A program made the position numbers and the translations under genes. A model generated the notes under the pieces. It searched no databases, was not told the DNA's origin, and saw only the letters and a list, made by a program, of their open reading frames with translations. 64,000 nucleotides of DNA from Bdellovibrio bacteriovorus (GTDB lineage Bacteria; Bdellovibrionota; Bdellovibrionia; Bdellovibrionales; Bdellovibrionaceae), in assembly GCF_025558485.1 (NCBI RefSeq), contig NZ_CP102930.1, positions 3,100,001 through 3,164,000 of the forward strand, given 5' to 3'. Positions 52,613 to 62,598 of the stretch are shown piece by piece; the stretch's first letter is position 1; every line of letters starts with the position of its first letter.

Positions 52613-53207
52613 ATTCCGTCTGGACCACACCATCGCTGTTGAATTTCTGCACGCGGCTATTGCCAACTTCACTTACGTAGAAGTTTCTGCCCACATCCAC
52701 CATGATATCGACGGGCATCGTAAGCTCTCCAAGAGCACCTCCTGCCTGCCCGTAGGTGGCCAGCAGGGTTCTCGTGGCAGAGAACCGGACGACTTTGTTG
52801 CCTCCGGCATCCGCTACCAGGATGCTGCCATCAGTATCCACTGCAATACCGAAGACAGCAGCCAGATTCCCCAGAGCCCCTTGTGAGATTGTCCAGGCCA
52901 CACTGTTGTCAGCGTTGATTTTTACCAGCGCTCGGAATGGAGCGTTTGGAGCGGAGGAGGAGGCATCGGAAACGACAACTCCGCCATCTGCGGTTGCGGC
53001 AACACTGATGGGTGAAATAATATGGCCGGTGCCAAGGGTTCCCAGTTCCACACCTGATGTATTCAGTTTTCGGATCACGCCATTAGTGCCATCCGGTTGG
53101 TAAATCACATCCATCTGGAGATCCTGGTCATAAACGATATCCAGGAAATAAGTTGAGCCGGTCGTTGTGATTTCACCAGCCGATGTCCCATCGGGGTTGA
53201 ATTTCAT
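52611..53207 (-). pseudogene. NHL-repeat lipoprotein pseudogene, C-terminal fragment
   Basis: This frame encodes the last ~198 residues of an NHL-repeat lipoprotein, ending MPVDIMVDVGRNFYVSEVGNSRVQKFNSDG. It is in the same frame as the middle fragment; the only break is a TGA at 53214-53216 (where the context suggests an original Trp codon), so this fragment would need re-initiation at ATG 53205-53207. The intact paralogue at 54563-56374 ends almost identically. Confidence 0.7.
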
Positions 53208-53213
53208 GATCTT

Positions 53214-53732
53214 TCAGTTAACCCTATTGTAACCATAGATAATGCCGTTACTGTCGATATCAATATCATACATCAGAACGCCCCCGGCAAAGCCCAGATC
53301 AAAAAAGCCTGTGGTATCAAAGCGCTTAATGGCGGTGGTGTCGCTGACGTAAGTGTTTCCAAGGGTGTCGCGGGCGATTCCGAGTGCATTTATCAAAGTT
53401 GGATCATATCTATGATTCAGGGCCCCCGTGGTTTTGTTATAAACGCGTGTGGAAGAGCTGTTCATGACATAGACGTCATTTCCAGCTTCGGCAAAAGAGA
53501 CGTCACTGGCAGTAAACGCGGTTGCCCCAACACTTCCATCAATGGCGTAAACCAGGTTGCCGGTACTATCGAAAGAAACCAGGAATCCGTTTGTGTTGTC
53601 ACTCTGAGAGATCAGGAAGTTCCCGTTGGAAAGAATTTTCATGTCCTTGACGTTATTGGCCAGAGCGACTTGAGTCGGCCAGGTGAAGGACCCTGCGGCA
53701 TCGAAGGCTCCATTCGCTGCATATTTTTGCAA
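53214..53732 (-). pseudogene. NHL-repeat lipoprotein pseudogene, middle fragment
   Basis: This is the middle part of the same broken gene. It is in a different frame from the N-terminal fragment; the reading GNVYVVGPGQL must shift near 53733-53741 to continue as LQKYAANGAFDAAG. It ends at an in-frame TGA. NHL-type strands (GNFLISQSD, GNTYVSDTT) are preserved, so the damage looks recent. Confidence 0.7.
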
Positions 53733-54433
53733 TCGAGCTGTCCAGGTCCGACGACGTAAACATTGCCTGTCGAGTCTATCGTGAAGCTGTCCAGCGAGTG
53801 GATTTCTCCGGGATTGGTGCCATAGCTTCCGTAGGCGGCCACATGGTTTGTCGCATTGGCTTTGCTGTACTTACGAACCTGATTGAAATAGGTCAGTCCA
53901 ATATAAACGTCGTTGTTGGCATCAAAGACAATGCTATTCGGTGAGGGGAATTGTGCTGATTCTTGTGCAAACTCCTTGAAGATCCCCAGTGGATTTCCGT
54001 TGAGGTCATATTTCGTGATGTAATCACGGACGGCCACTCCTGAGGATCTTTCAACCAGTCCCACATAGATTAAGCCGGTTCCATCCACCCCAAGAGTTGT
54101 GATTTCCCCATTCGGCCACGCGGAAGCCGCAGGAAGGTTGATGCTTTTTAGAAGTTTTCCATCAGAAGTGAAAATATAGACCTTATGTTCAATTGGTGAA
54201 GCTGCTACGAACTTGTTCCCAGGGGCGGAACGCAGAAAGGACTTGTATTGAAGATTGAAGGCGGGTTGCCCCAAAGGAAAACTTCCTTTGATCACGGTGA
54301 CATTCGGAGATTGATCATCGTCCCCTAAGGACGGAGAAGTGATCTGACCGAAGCGGTCCAGACTCATCGTGCAGGCTGAGGTAAAGATCAGGAAAGGGAT
54401 GAGGAAAATTTTTTTGATTGATCCGTCGAACAT
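53639..54433 (-). pseudogene. NHL-repeat lipoprotein pseudogene, N-terminal fragment
   Basis: This frame has a lipoprotein signal (MFDGSIKKIFLIPFLIFTSAC) and the first beta-propeller strands (YKSFLRSAPGNKFVAAS, GLIYVGLVERSS, NDVYIGLTYFNQVRKYSK). After VYVVGPGQLD the frame is wrong, owing to a small indel near 53733-53741. Without that and the later TGA the gene would encode about 600 residues, close to its neighbour paralogue. Two separate lesions make a sequencing error unlikely to explain all of it. Confidence 0.72.
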
Positions 54434-54562
54434 ACGGCTGCCTTTGTGTAAAATAACGCTCCAGTTTCATAGAACTTTTCGGAGCTTGGCAAAAGGCTCT
54501 CAAGGTATTCCGAATAAAATTAGCATCCTAAGAATTCTTAGTGCTCCGGGAAATCCTTCCAG

Positions 54563-56374
54563 TCACTCTGTCAGCGGCAGGCCTTCAGGGGAGAACTTCT
54601 GAACGCGGTGGTTCCCCATGTCGGCCACATACAAATTGCCTTTGGTATCAATAGCCAGACCAGTAGGAACGTTGAATTCACCCAGCGCAGCTCCCTGATG
54701 TCCGAAGCTTTTTAACAGTTCGCCTGTCGGGGACAGTTTGACGATTTGATGGTTATCAATGTCTGATATATAGATATTTCCGGAAGCGTCCACAGCGATT
54801 CCCCAAGGGCTTCCAAGGCCGGCAATATCTCCAATTGCAATTTCCCATTCCAAGGTATTGTCGTTTTTAATTTTCACCAACGCTCGTGGAGTGTTGGCAG
54901 AGTGGTCAAGAACCACAACTCCTCCAGAGGTCAGGGCGAAAGCGCTGGGCCCCGTCAGCAGGCCATTGCCCAAAGTGCCTTGCGGAGTTCCTAAAAGGCT
55001 GACTTTTTGAATGACCTGATCCGCGGGATCAGCGACGTAAATGACGTCTAAAGAGTCAATCTGGATAAAGTTCGTCGCATTGGTCAGGGTAAAACCGCCT
55101 TGGTCGCTGCCATTGGTGCTGAAATGTCTGATGTTGACACCGGTCATGTCAGGAAAGAAGGCTGTGTTGGCGCTATCAAAGGCCATCGCATAAGAACCAG
55201 TGCCGAAAGTGATGTCCCACAGGCCATAGTAATTGTGTTTTTCAATATTGGTTGGTGTGGAGACATATAAATTACCAAGCTTGTCAAAAGCCAGCCCAAT
55301 GGGGCTTTCGATCATGCCGGGAACAACAAATTTTGGTGGTGAATCATTGAGGATGAACTTCAATGTGCGCCCATTATTGGTGATAAAAATAAAGTCAGTC
55401 GCGGGATCGGTGTATTCAGCACCGGTACTGTAGGGTGGGCCTGCCAAGGCCAAAGCTGATCCGGTGAAGGCGGTCCCTGAGGTGCTGCCATCATAGTAAT
55501 AAATAGTACTTCCGGAGTTCGCTTTGAAAGCTGTGATCATGGCTCCAGAGGTGCCGACTTCAGAAAGCAGGATAGCCGGATCGACGCTGGAAAAGTACAT
55601 GATAGAGTGAATGTCCGAGTTCGCCAGTTGACGAGGCCATGTTCCACCAGAAGTGAGCGTATTGGCTTCCACATCAAGCTTATGATAGACATTGCTGTCT
55701 TTATAAAAAGTGTACAGGGACCCGTTCTGATCCAGTATGAAATTGGAAAGGTGGAAATGGTACCCCAATATGTGCCAGGGAATGGTGTCACCGATATTGC
55801 GAATCAGCGTGCCTGCGGAGTCGTAAAGTTGAATCACAGTCAGTTCATTTAAGGCGATATAAACACGGTTCTGGCTGTCGCTCAGGATTCTTCCCGGCGT
55901 CGGCCACACGCCACTGTCTTCAGCGTATTCTTTGAAGATGCCCAGTCGTGTTCCGCTCAGACTGAATTTTTCCACATACTGACGGCGCAGACCTTGTGCG
56001 GAAGTTTGATCGACGGAAAGATAAATGATTCCAGCGGCGGTGACATGCAGTCCATTGACGGTCACTTGAGTTTGACTGTCAGGTTTGATCTGTACATTCA
56101 CCAGTTGTTGTCCTCTGGAGTTGTAAACTGTCATTTTACCCTCGACGGGGGCATAGCTGACATAGCGACCATCAGGGGCCTGCACCAATTCGGATTTAAT
56201 TTCTTCCCCGAAGGGCTTTTGTGAAAGTTGGAACTTGGGTTTGACAAGAATTTCATCTTCGCTGGCAGGAAGTTTGGCAGACTCATCCGCCAGATTGAAG
56301 TCGAGCGTACACCCAAGACAGTTAAAAATAACTGCACAGCTTAGAACCCAAACCGAAAACGTGCCGTTGGTCAT
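54563..56374 (-). CDS. NHL-repeat beta-propeller lipoprotein
   Basis: The 603-residue protein is intact. A signal peptide ends FNCLGCTLD with a lipobox. The rest contains many ~45-residue NHL-type repeats (e.g. GNIYISDIDNHQIVKLSPTG, GNLYVADMGNHRVQKFSPEG) that fold as beta-propellers for protein, sugar or nucleic-acid binding. It sits beside a broken paralogue of the same length, so the pair arose by local duplication. A surface role, possibly in binding, is inference. Confidence 0.82.
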   Translation of the reverse strand: MTNGTFSVWVLSCAVIFNCLGCTLDFNLADESAKLPASEDEILVKPKFQLSQKPFGEEIKSELVQAPDGRYVSYAPVEGKMTVYNSRGQQLVNVQIKPDSQTQVTVNGLHVTAAGIIYLSVDQTSAQGLRRQYVEKFSLSGTRLGIFKEYAEDSGVWPTPGRILSDSQNRVYIALNELTVIQLYDSAGTLIRNIGDTIPWHILGYHFHLSNFILDQNGSLYTFYKDSNVYHKLDVEANTLTSGGTWPRQLANSDIHSIMYFSSVDPAILLSEVGTSGAMITAFKANSGSTIYYYDGSTSGTAFTGSALALAGPPYSTGAEYTDPATDFIFITNNGRTLKFILNDSPPKFVVPGMIESPIGLAFDKLGNLYVSTPTNIEKHNYYGLWDITFGTGSYAMAFDSANTAFFPDMTGVNIRHFSTNGSDQGGFTLTNATNFIQIDSLDVIYVADPADQVIQKVSLLGTPQGTLGNGLLTGPSAFALTSGGVVVLDHSANTPRALVKIKNDNTLEWEIAIGDIAGLGSPWGIAVDASGNIYISDIDNHQIVKLSPTGELLKSFGHQGAALGEFNVPTGLAIDTKGNLYVADMGNHRVQKFSPEGLPLTE

Positions 56375-56671
56375 GCGTACCTTTCTGAGCTCCGTTCTCC
56401 GCCCCGGGCAGAGGTCGAGGTCACGATTACCTATCGGGTTTTGTTAAAGATTGCTCAAGATTTCCAATATTACGGAGTAGTAAGGAAGTGCATAGATTGT
56501 TCCTGAGCCGGATATGAGGGGACGTTGTCTCAAAGTGAACACTTTTTGGTCAGCAGTGCCAAAATGACGTTTTAAAGACCTTTCTAGAGTCTGAAATCTA
56601 ATTCAATGGCTTCCATAGTGTTCTGGATACGGTACGGGACTTGCTTGGTCTTTCTTACGGAGTGAAATAAT
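56375..56671. other. Intergenic region upstream of the lipid operon
   Basis: The 297-bp gap separates the NHL lipoprotein (-) from the lipid operon (+), so it must hold promoters in both directions. I see no gene. TTACGGAG gives the ribosome site near 56657 for the DAG-kinase gene, and a short imperfect inverted repeat (AGAC...GTCT) lies near 56575-56592. I could not pick out confident -35/-10 elements. Confidence 0.4.
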
Positions 56672-57670
56672 ATGCGAGTCTCTGTCCTGGTGAATTCAAA
56701 AGCAGGCTCTGTGAATGCAGAGTTGATCGAGGCGAAGGTGCGTGAGGCACTTTTCCGCTGCGATCTGCGTTTCTGTCGTCCTTCGACGATGATGGAGATG
56801 TTTGATTTCGTACAGGAGGAAATGGCCCAGAAAACCGACCACTTTATTATTTGTGGCGGCGACGGGACGATCAATGTGACCTTGCAGTGCCTGATGAAAT
56901 ATCAGAATGGCGCGCATATTCCTCCGATCGCAATTGTCCGCTCGGGGACAGCCAACGATCTAGCCCATGAAATCGGAGTTTCCCATCGTATTGACACCGC
57001 TGTTCGCAATATCTTTGAAGGTGTTGTGAAAAATATTGATGTGATTGAAATCACTGCTGAAGATCAGCGCGCCTTTATGCTGACGAACGGAGGCCTGGGA
57101 CTTCCTGCCAAAGCTGCGGAATTGGCTAATAAATTCCGTTCTAATTTGCAGGCCTTGGCGAACAATCCGAAATCTGCAAAAGCCTATCGTTTCCTTGCTG
57201 AAAAAAGCTATCATGCCGTTAAAAAAATGGGTCCAAGTGTTTATTCCATGATGACGGCCGAGGCGATTCGCACCTGGAATCCTGAGGGCTGGGGTTTGGA
57301 AATTGAAATTCCCGGCAAAGTGAACGTCGAAACCACCTCTCCGATTGTCCTGGTCAATAACCAGCAGAAAATCGGTTCCAGCTTTGTTCCGGCTCCATTT
57401 ACCTCCAATACCGACGGCACTGTGAATTTGCTTTTATCTGAAACCAATAATATTCCTTCACAAGCTTTGGCGGCTTATCACATCCGTCGTGGCACTGTTG
57501 AAAAATCTCCGGCCTTCAAGTCTTTTGAACTTAAAGAGTTCAGACTAAAGAGCCAGAATCCCCAGCGTTCTTTGACTTTCTTTGGGGATGGCGAGATCCT
57601 TCTCAGAGACGTTCAGGAAATCACAGTCCGTTGCATTCATCGCGGACTTCCAGTGATGGTCCGACAATAA
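56672..57670 (+). CDS. Diacylglycerol kinase-like lipid kinase
   Basis: The 332-residue protein belongs to the DAGK catalytic (DgkB/YegS) family: N-terminal VSVLVNSKAGSVN, the ATP-binding ICGGDGTINVTLQCL, RSGTANDLAHEIG and the C-terminal FFGDGE motif. Such cytosolic or membrane-bound kinases phosphorylate diacylglycerol, sphingoid bases or other lipid alcohols. It opens the operon, so its lipid product or substrate is probably shared with the downstream enzymes. The substrate cannot be read from sequence. Confidence 0.88.
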   Translation: MRVSVLVNSKAGSVNAELIEAKVREALFRCDLRFCRPSTMMEMFDFVQEEMAQKTDHFIICGGDGTINVTLQCLMKYQNGAHIPPIAIVRSGTANDLAHEIGVSHRIDTAVRNIFEGVVKNIDVIEITAEDQRAFMLTNGGLGLPAKAAELANKFRSNLQALANNPKSAKAYRFLAEKSYHAVKKMGPSVYSMMTAEAIRTWNPEGWGLEIEIPGKVNVETTSPIVLVNNQQKIGSSFVPAPFTSNTDGTVNLLLSETNNIPSQALAAYHIRRGTVEKSPAFKSFELKEFRLKSQNPQRSLTFFGDGEILLRDVQEITVRCIHRGLPVMVRQ

Positions 57671-57688
57671 GTCTATTCGGAGGTCACC

Positions 57689-58708
57689 GTGACCAAACCA
57701 CGCATTCTCGTTACCGGGGGCACAGGCTTTCTCGGTAAACGGGTTCTTCCTTTGCTTCGTGAAAAATTCGAAGTCGATGTGCTGTCCCGTTCAGGCAAGA
57801 CAGAAGTCCAGGGGGATTTGTGCCAGTGGAATGCCGGGCTGGATCTGGAATCCTTGTGTTCTAAAAACTATTCCGTTTTTTTGCACATGGCAGGCCTGTA
57901 TGATCTGATGGCCGCAAAAGTGGACTGCTACCAGCACAATATTTCCGCAATGGGCACCGCCCTGAAAGTGGCTGAAGCTCTGCAGATTCCTTTCTTTGTA
58001 AATACCAGCACGGTGGCGGCAGGAATCAATTCCAGTCTGGGGGTCGTTCGCCCGAACGATTTGAATTTTGCCAAGCCTTTTCCAGATGCTTATTCGGAAT
58101 CTAAAGCCCACGGAGAACAGGTTTTGCACAACTGGCCGATGGAACACACCACCGGACGCATTAATCTGCGTTTGGGAGTTTTGGTCGGGGACACCAAGAC
58201 CGGAGCCATCGAAAGAATCGACGGACCTTACCATGCCGCCGAGGCATTCAATAAGATCCGCTCGCTGGTGGAGTCAGTTCCGACGTCTCTGCCGTTGCCG
58301 GGAAGTGAAAAAACACGTCTGCCTTTGGTTCCTGTGGATAAATGTGCCGAGGCTATTGTGAAGTTTTGCGAGTGGGCGGTGCAAAGCAAGCCCCAGGGCT
58401 ATCACAGTTTCCATGTGACTCCGAATCAGGGGTTGTCGGTGCGTGATCTTTACACCTCTGCCTTGAAATCCCAGGCAATTCCTCACAAGGGTGTCGTGCT
58501 GGTCGATAAGATATCCGAGGCCTTGATTTTGAAAATTTCCAGTTTCATCGCGCGATTCCCGGAAGAGGAGTTGCACTATCTGATGAACTTCCCGATATAC
58601 GACACCACGGCAACTCGTGAGATTTTAGGCGAAACGTGGTGCCCTGAATTCTTCCAATACGAACAAAAATTCTGGAGCGGTTATGAAGCGTACGTATCGA
58701 ATCGCTGA
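57689..58708 (+). CDS. Extended SDR (NAD-dependent epimerase/dehydratase family)
   Basis: The start is GTG at 57689 with GGAGGT upstream. The 339-residue protein shows TGGTGFLGKRVLPLL (NAD(P) loop), VNTSTVAAGIN, and YSESKAHGE (catalytic YxxxK). Length and motifs match extended SDRs that act as epimerases, reductases or sterol/lipid dehydrogenases. The next gene starts 26 bases before its stop, so the two are translationally coupled. A role in reducing or oxidising a lipid-linked group is inference from context. Confidence 0.85.
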   Translation: MTKPRILVTGGTGFLGKRVLPLLREKFEVDVLSRSGKTEVQGDLCQWNAGLDLESLCSKNYSVFLHMAGLYDLMAAKVDCYQHNISAMGTALKVAEALQIPFFVNTSTVAAGINSSLGVVRPNDLNFAKPFPDAYSESKAHGEQVLHNWPMEHTTGRINLRLGVLVGDTKTGAIERIDGPYHAAEAFNKIRSLVESVPTSLPLPGSEKTRLPLVPVDKCAEAIVKFCEWAVQSKPQGYHSFHVTPNQGLSVRDLYTSALKSQAIPHKGVVLVDKISEALILKISSFIARFPEEELHYLMNFPIYDTTATREILGETWCPEFFQYEQKFWSGYEAYVSNR

Positions 58709-60812
58709 GATCAGTTTTGGTCGCCCGCACTGGGATGCCGCCTATGAATTTGATTTTGCCGGGGACCATTACGAGGTTCAGCGTTTCAGCGCAAACTTCT
58801 CTGTGGAAACGGTGAAACGTCTGATCGGAACCCTGCGCAATCAGGTCGATGCTTTTGCTTTGACCAGTTTGCCTCCGGTGATCAAGTTGGATCAAAAAAG
58901 TTATGTGCACAGGCAGTATTTGGAAATCATGGCGACCCCGTCGCCGGTCCCGTTGTGTGACGGAACGGGCTTGCGTGAAATTGCCAATATCAATTCACTG
59001 GTAAAACATATTGAATCCGGCAGTATTCAACCTGAACGGGGAACGTTCTTCCCAACAGCGGTGCTGTCCACCGAACTTGAGGAATACATTCGTCATCGCT
59101 ATCGCAAGTCCGTGTATATCGGTGACGCCTATTCCTTACTGGGGCTTCCGTGGATGATTCAGCCATTCCCGGGATTGATGACCATTTCCAAACTGGCGTT
59201 GAATGTTGCCAATATCAAAGACCTTAAAAACAACACGCCTCTGGCGCAAAGCAAGCTGCAAAAAATCAGTCGCTCTTCTTTAGCTGCTCAGGTGGAGGAC
59301 GTTCAGTACGTCTTCTGTGATCTGCCGTTATTGCTGCTCTTTGACGCTGCCACTGATTTTGTGCGCGGAAAAGATCTGGTGATCTGGTCGTCGCATCCTG
59401 CGATGGAGGAAGAGGCTAAAAAGTATTCTCCACGCAGTATCATCAATCTGTTCCCGGAAAATTACCGGGTGCACCCGTATATGAACTATTCGGTTCTGGA
59501 TGCGATGTTGCGCTTGTCACATAAGCGCACGGCAGCCCTGTCCATTGAAGAATGGGAACAGCTTATCACCGAGGACGTGGAAATCCGTCAGGTGGCGCGC
59601 AAGTACGTGATGACGCGCAATTCATCGACACAGACCAAGATTTCCCAAGGTATTAACTCGGTTCGCAATAAAATCTTCAAACAACCGGAACCGGACTTTG
59701 CCTTTGTTATTCATGCACTTTCCCACAACGACTTTATGCACGTGCCGGGATTGGGTGTGCTGAAGCACATGCCGAAGGAATGGAATGATTCTTTTGATCG
59801 CATGGCGGCCAAGGCTCCTCCGTTTGTGTACGGCAATATCAAACACATTATCAGCGCGGAAAGCGGTAAGGAAATCAACGGCATCATCTATGCTCTTCCC
59901 GCAACACCCAAGGTGCTGAAGGCTTCTGATCCTGAAGTGATCTATCGTAAAATCGAAAGCATCTGTTACGATGCTGCCAACCGGGGCGCCAAGATGATCG
60001 GGCTGGGGGCTTACACCAAGATTGTCGGTGACCAGGGTGTTACCATCAATCAGAACAGTCCGATCCCGGTGACCACCGGAAACAGCCTGAGTGCCTCGGC
60101 AACTTTATGGGCTTTGGCTGATGTCGTTCAGCGCATGCACTTGCTAAAGCAAAATCCTGAAACAGGTTATGTGGATGGCATGGCGATGGTGATCGGGGCG
60201 ACCGGTTCTATCGGGAAGGTTTCAGCGAAGCTTCTTTCCATGATCTTTAAAAAGTTGTGTCTGGTGGCGCCGCGCTTGAATCGTCTGGAGGAACTTCGTC
60301 AGGAGATTCAGGCGATGTCACCGAAATGCGAAGTCATTATTACGACGGACGCCAATGAACTGGCGCCGGACGCGGATGTGCTGGTGACGGCGACCTCGGC
60401 CTTTGATCAAAAAATCGTGGATGTTATGCGCTTAAAACCAGGTGCGGTGGTCTGTGATTGTTCGCGCCCTTTGGATTTTGATATTGAAGATGCAAAAAAA
60501 CGTCCGGATGTTCTTATCATTGAATCAGGCGAAGTGGTTTTGCCGGGTCCTGTGGAAATGAATTTTGAAATGGGTCTTCCGGGAAAAGCGGTCTATGCGT
60601 GTCTGGCGGAAACAGCGTTGCTAACTTTGGAAGGGCAGTATGAGCCTTTTACCATGGGGCGGGACATTGAATGGAACAAGGTCAAACAGATCTATCGCAT
60701 GGCTCGTCGTCATGGCGTTCAGCTGGCTGCCATTCAGGGACACACTGGAATTATTACTGATAAGGAAATTGCCCTGACGCGGGACTTGGCGTTATCTAGA
60801 AGAAAGAAATAA
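58683..60812 (+). CDS. Two-part protein with C-terminal acyl-ACP reductase-like half
   Basis: The 709-residue protein has an N-terminal ~335 residues I do not recognise, starting TYRIAEISFGRPHWDAAYEF. From about residue 338 (FAFVIHALSHNDF) it resembles cyanobacterial long-chain acyl-[ACP] reductase over its full length: GLGAYTKIVGDQG, PVTTGNSLSASATLWAL, the NADPH loop VIGATGSIGKVSAKLLS (from residue 503), ESGEVVLPGPV and YACLAETALLTLEGQ with Cys640 in the position I recall for the acylated cysteine. AAR reduces acyl-ACP or acyl-CoA to fatty aldehyde. GGAG lies five bases before ATG 58683. An aldehyde-forming or related acyl-reducing activity is likely; the fused domain could bring the acyl donor or next enzyme. 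Confidence 0.75.
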   Translation: MKRTYRIAEISFGRPHWDAAYEFDFAGDHYEVQRFSANFSVETVKRLIGTLRNQVDAFALTSLPPVIKLDQKSYVHRQYLEIMATPSPVPLCDGTGLREIANINSLVKHIESGSIQPERGTFFPTAVLSTELEEYIRHRYRKSVYIGDAYSLLGLPWMIQPFPGLMTISKLALNVANIKDLKNNTPLAQSKLQKISRSSLAAQVEDVQYVFCDLPLLLLFDAATDFVRGKDLVIWSSHPAMEEEAKKYSPRSIINLFPENYRVHPYMNYSVLDAMLRLSHKRTAALSIEEWEQLITEDVEIRQVARKYVMTRNSSTQTKISQGINSVRNKIFKQPEPDFAFVIHALSHNDFMHVPGLGVLKHMPKEWNDSFDRMAAKAPPFVYGNIKHIISAESGKEINGIIYALPATPKVLKASDPEVIYRKIESICYDAANRGAKMIGLGAYTKIVGDQGVTINQNSPIPVTTGNSLSASATLWALADVVQRMHLLKQNPETGYVDGMAMVIGATGSIGKVSAKLLSMIFKKLCLVAPRLNRLEELRQEIQAMSPKCEVIITTDANELAPDADVLVTATSAFDQKIVDVMRLKPGAVVCDCSRPLDFDIEDAKKRPDVLIIESGEVVLPGPVEMNFEMGLPGKAVYACLAETALLTLEGQYEPFTMGRDIEWNKVKQIYRMARRHGVQLAAIQGHTGIITDKEIALTRDLALSRRKK

Positions 60813-60821
60813 GGAGATGTC

Positions 60822-61517
60822 ATGAAGACACTTTTGGCGATCAGCAGCTTGTTTATCTCTTTGCATGCCTTTGCGGAAAATCCGGCGGAATGGGTGAAGA
60901 AGGCCGACAATATCCGCAATCCTGCTGAATCTTTTGAAATGAAAATCAAAGTGGAAACCTCGGAAAACACCTCGGTGTTTCAGGTCTATTTGAAAGGTCA
61001 GGATAAGACCCTGATTGTGACGAAAGAACCGGCCCGCGACAAGGGTCGCAACATGCTGATGTTAGACCGTGATTTCCACGCCTATGTGCCAAATCTGAAA
61101 CGATCCATGCGTTTGTCGCTGGCACAAAAGCTGAGCGGTCAGGTGGCCAACGGGGATATTTCCCGCACACGCTGGTATGGTGATTACGATGTGACGAAAG
61201 AATCCGAAACCAAAGACGAGGTGCAGTTGCTGTTAAAAGGTAACAAAGACAACCTGACCTATGCGTGGGTGCGTCTGTGGTTGAAAAAAGGAACCTTTGC
61301 TCCGCAACGGGCCGAATATCTCGGTTTGAATGGCAAGACGGTTTTAAAGCGCGCCAGCTTTGAGGATTATAAAAGTATTTCCGGCGCGATTCGTCCGACG
61401 ACTTTGAAAATCGAAGACACAAATAAACAAGTCAGTCATATTCGCATCCTTTCCATGGATAAAAAGGATTTCAGTGATTCTTTCTTCACAGTTCGTAATA
61501 TGGAGAGCATGAAGTAA
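60822..61517 (+). CDS. LolA-like outer-membrane lipoprotein-sorting protein
   Basis: AAGGAGA precedes ATG 60822. The 231-residue protein has a signal peptide (cleavage after HAFA) and the pattern of the LolA-like family: SFEMKIKVETSENTSVFQVYLKGQDKTLI, YVPNLKRSMRLSLAQKLSGQ, RAEYLGLNGKTVLKRASF. These periplasmic half-barrel proteins carry lipids or lipoproteins. Such proteins often sit with RND transporters and outer-membrane proteins in lipid-export clusters; no RND gene is visible here. It is placed between a lipid enzyme and an outer-membrane barrel, supporting a carrier role. Confidence 0.82.
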   Translation: MKTLLAISSLFISLHAFAENPAEWVKKADNIRNPAESFEMKIKVETSENTSVFQVYLKGQDKTLIVTKEPARDKGRNMLMLDRDFHAYVPNLKRSMRLSLAQKLSGQVANGDISRTRWYGDYDVTKESETKDEVQLLLKGNKDNLTYAWVRLWLKKGTFAPQRAEYLGLNGKTVLKRASFEDYKSISGAIRPTTLKIEDTNKQVSHIRILSMDKKDFSDSFFTVRNMESMK

Positions 61518-61518
61518 A

Positions 61519-62586
61519 GTGCTGCGTCTGATTCCTCTATTCTTATTGCTATTGGCTCCTATGGCGAGGGCAGACCTGGTGTTTGCACCTCGCTATGAGT
61601 ATATCCGTGGCAAGGAAGATGAATTGGCCAACCGCCTGATTGTCAAAGGCAAGCTGAACAGCAATCTGGGGCCTTTCGGTGTTTTCGTTGAAGGCTTTGG
61701 TGAATTTGAAGCCAATGAAGATCAGGCCTTTATTCGTAAATCCCCGTCACGGGGGTATCTGCAAGAAGCTTACTTTGAATTCAAACTGGATTCATTCTAT
61801 GTGCGCGTGGGTCGTCAGGCCATTCGCTGGAGCGAGATGTGGTCACAGCCCTCTTTGGATGTATGGTCCGGGCGTCGCTGGTCCCGCCTGTTCTTTGATC
61901 CATTTCAGGATCAGTTGACTCACCCCACGGGAGCCTCCTTTTCTTATGCGCGGGAAAGCTGGTCAGTGGATCTGGTGGGGATCGGTGAAACGGCAGAGAC
62001 CACCTATCCGGTACCTGTGCCTGATTTTAAAGAGGATAAAAACACCAGCTTCGGCGGACGCGTGAAGGCCGATGTCTGGGGCTTTAGTTTGTCAGCCATG
62101 ACAGCGCAGATTCTGAATGTGAATCACTATGGTGTGACGGCCAACTATGCCTTCGAGCAGGCGGTGCCGAAGTTTGAATATGGCTATATCGATGATACGA
62201 CTTTACCGGATTCGGTGAAAAGTGATCGCAGTTTTGGCACGCTGGGAATGGATCTGTTTTTGGGGAACTGGATTGTGCTGCCGCAGGTGACATACTTTCA
62301 GGTCAACAGCCTGATGAAGTCAGAGTATCAGACTTCGTACTACATCAGCGCGCAGTGGAATCCAAATCGGCATGACGTGTTTATGCAGGTTTATCAGAAT
62401 GTTTCGACCAAGGACCTTTTTGTGAATGCCAGCTATGGCTATAATTGGACAGATTATTTAACCACCTCCGTCTTTGCGCAGAACTATCAGGGCAGTGACG
62501 GCGGGCTTTACGATATGTATGAACAAATCACCGGGGGCTACGTTGTGGGCCTTCGTTTGGAAATGACAGGCAGTTTGCCTTTTTAA
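61519..62586 (+). CDS. Outer-membrane beta-barrel protein (DUF1302-like pattern)
   Basis: The start is GTG, one base after the preceding stop, so translation is coupled. The 355-residue product has a signal peptide (cleavage after MARA) and porin-like strands, including AYFEFKLDSFYVRVGRQAIRWSEMW, which resembles DUF1302-type outer-membrane proteins, and ends in LRLEMTGSLPF with a C-terminal Phe for BAM recognition. DUF1302-like barrels often sit beside LolA-like proteins. It is the presumed outer-membrane acceptor for the carried lipid (inference). Confidence 0.8.
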   Translation: MLRLIPLFLLLLAPMARADLVFAPRYEYIRGKEDELANRLIVKGKLNSNLGPFGVFVEGFGEFEANEDQAFIRKSPSRGYLQEAYFEFKLDSFYVRVGRQAIRWSEMWSQPSLDVWSGRRWSRLFFDPFQDQLTHPTGASFSYARESWSVDLVGIGETAETTYPVPVPDFKEDKNTSFGGRVKADVWGFSLSAMTAQILNVNHYGVTANYAFEQAVPKFEYGYIDDTTLPDSVKSDRSFGTLGMDLFLGNWIVLPQVTYFQVNSLMKSEYQTSYYISAQWNPNRHDVFMQVYQNVSTKDLFVNASYGYNWTDYLTTSVFAQNYQGSDGGLYDMYEQITGGYVVGLRLEMTGSLPF

Positions 62587-62598
62587 CAGGAGTCGGGA

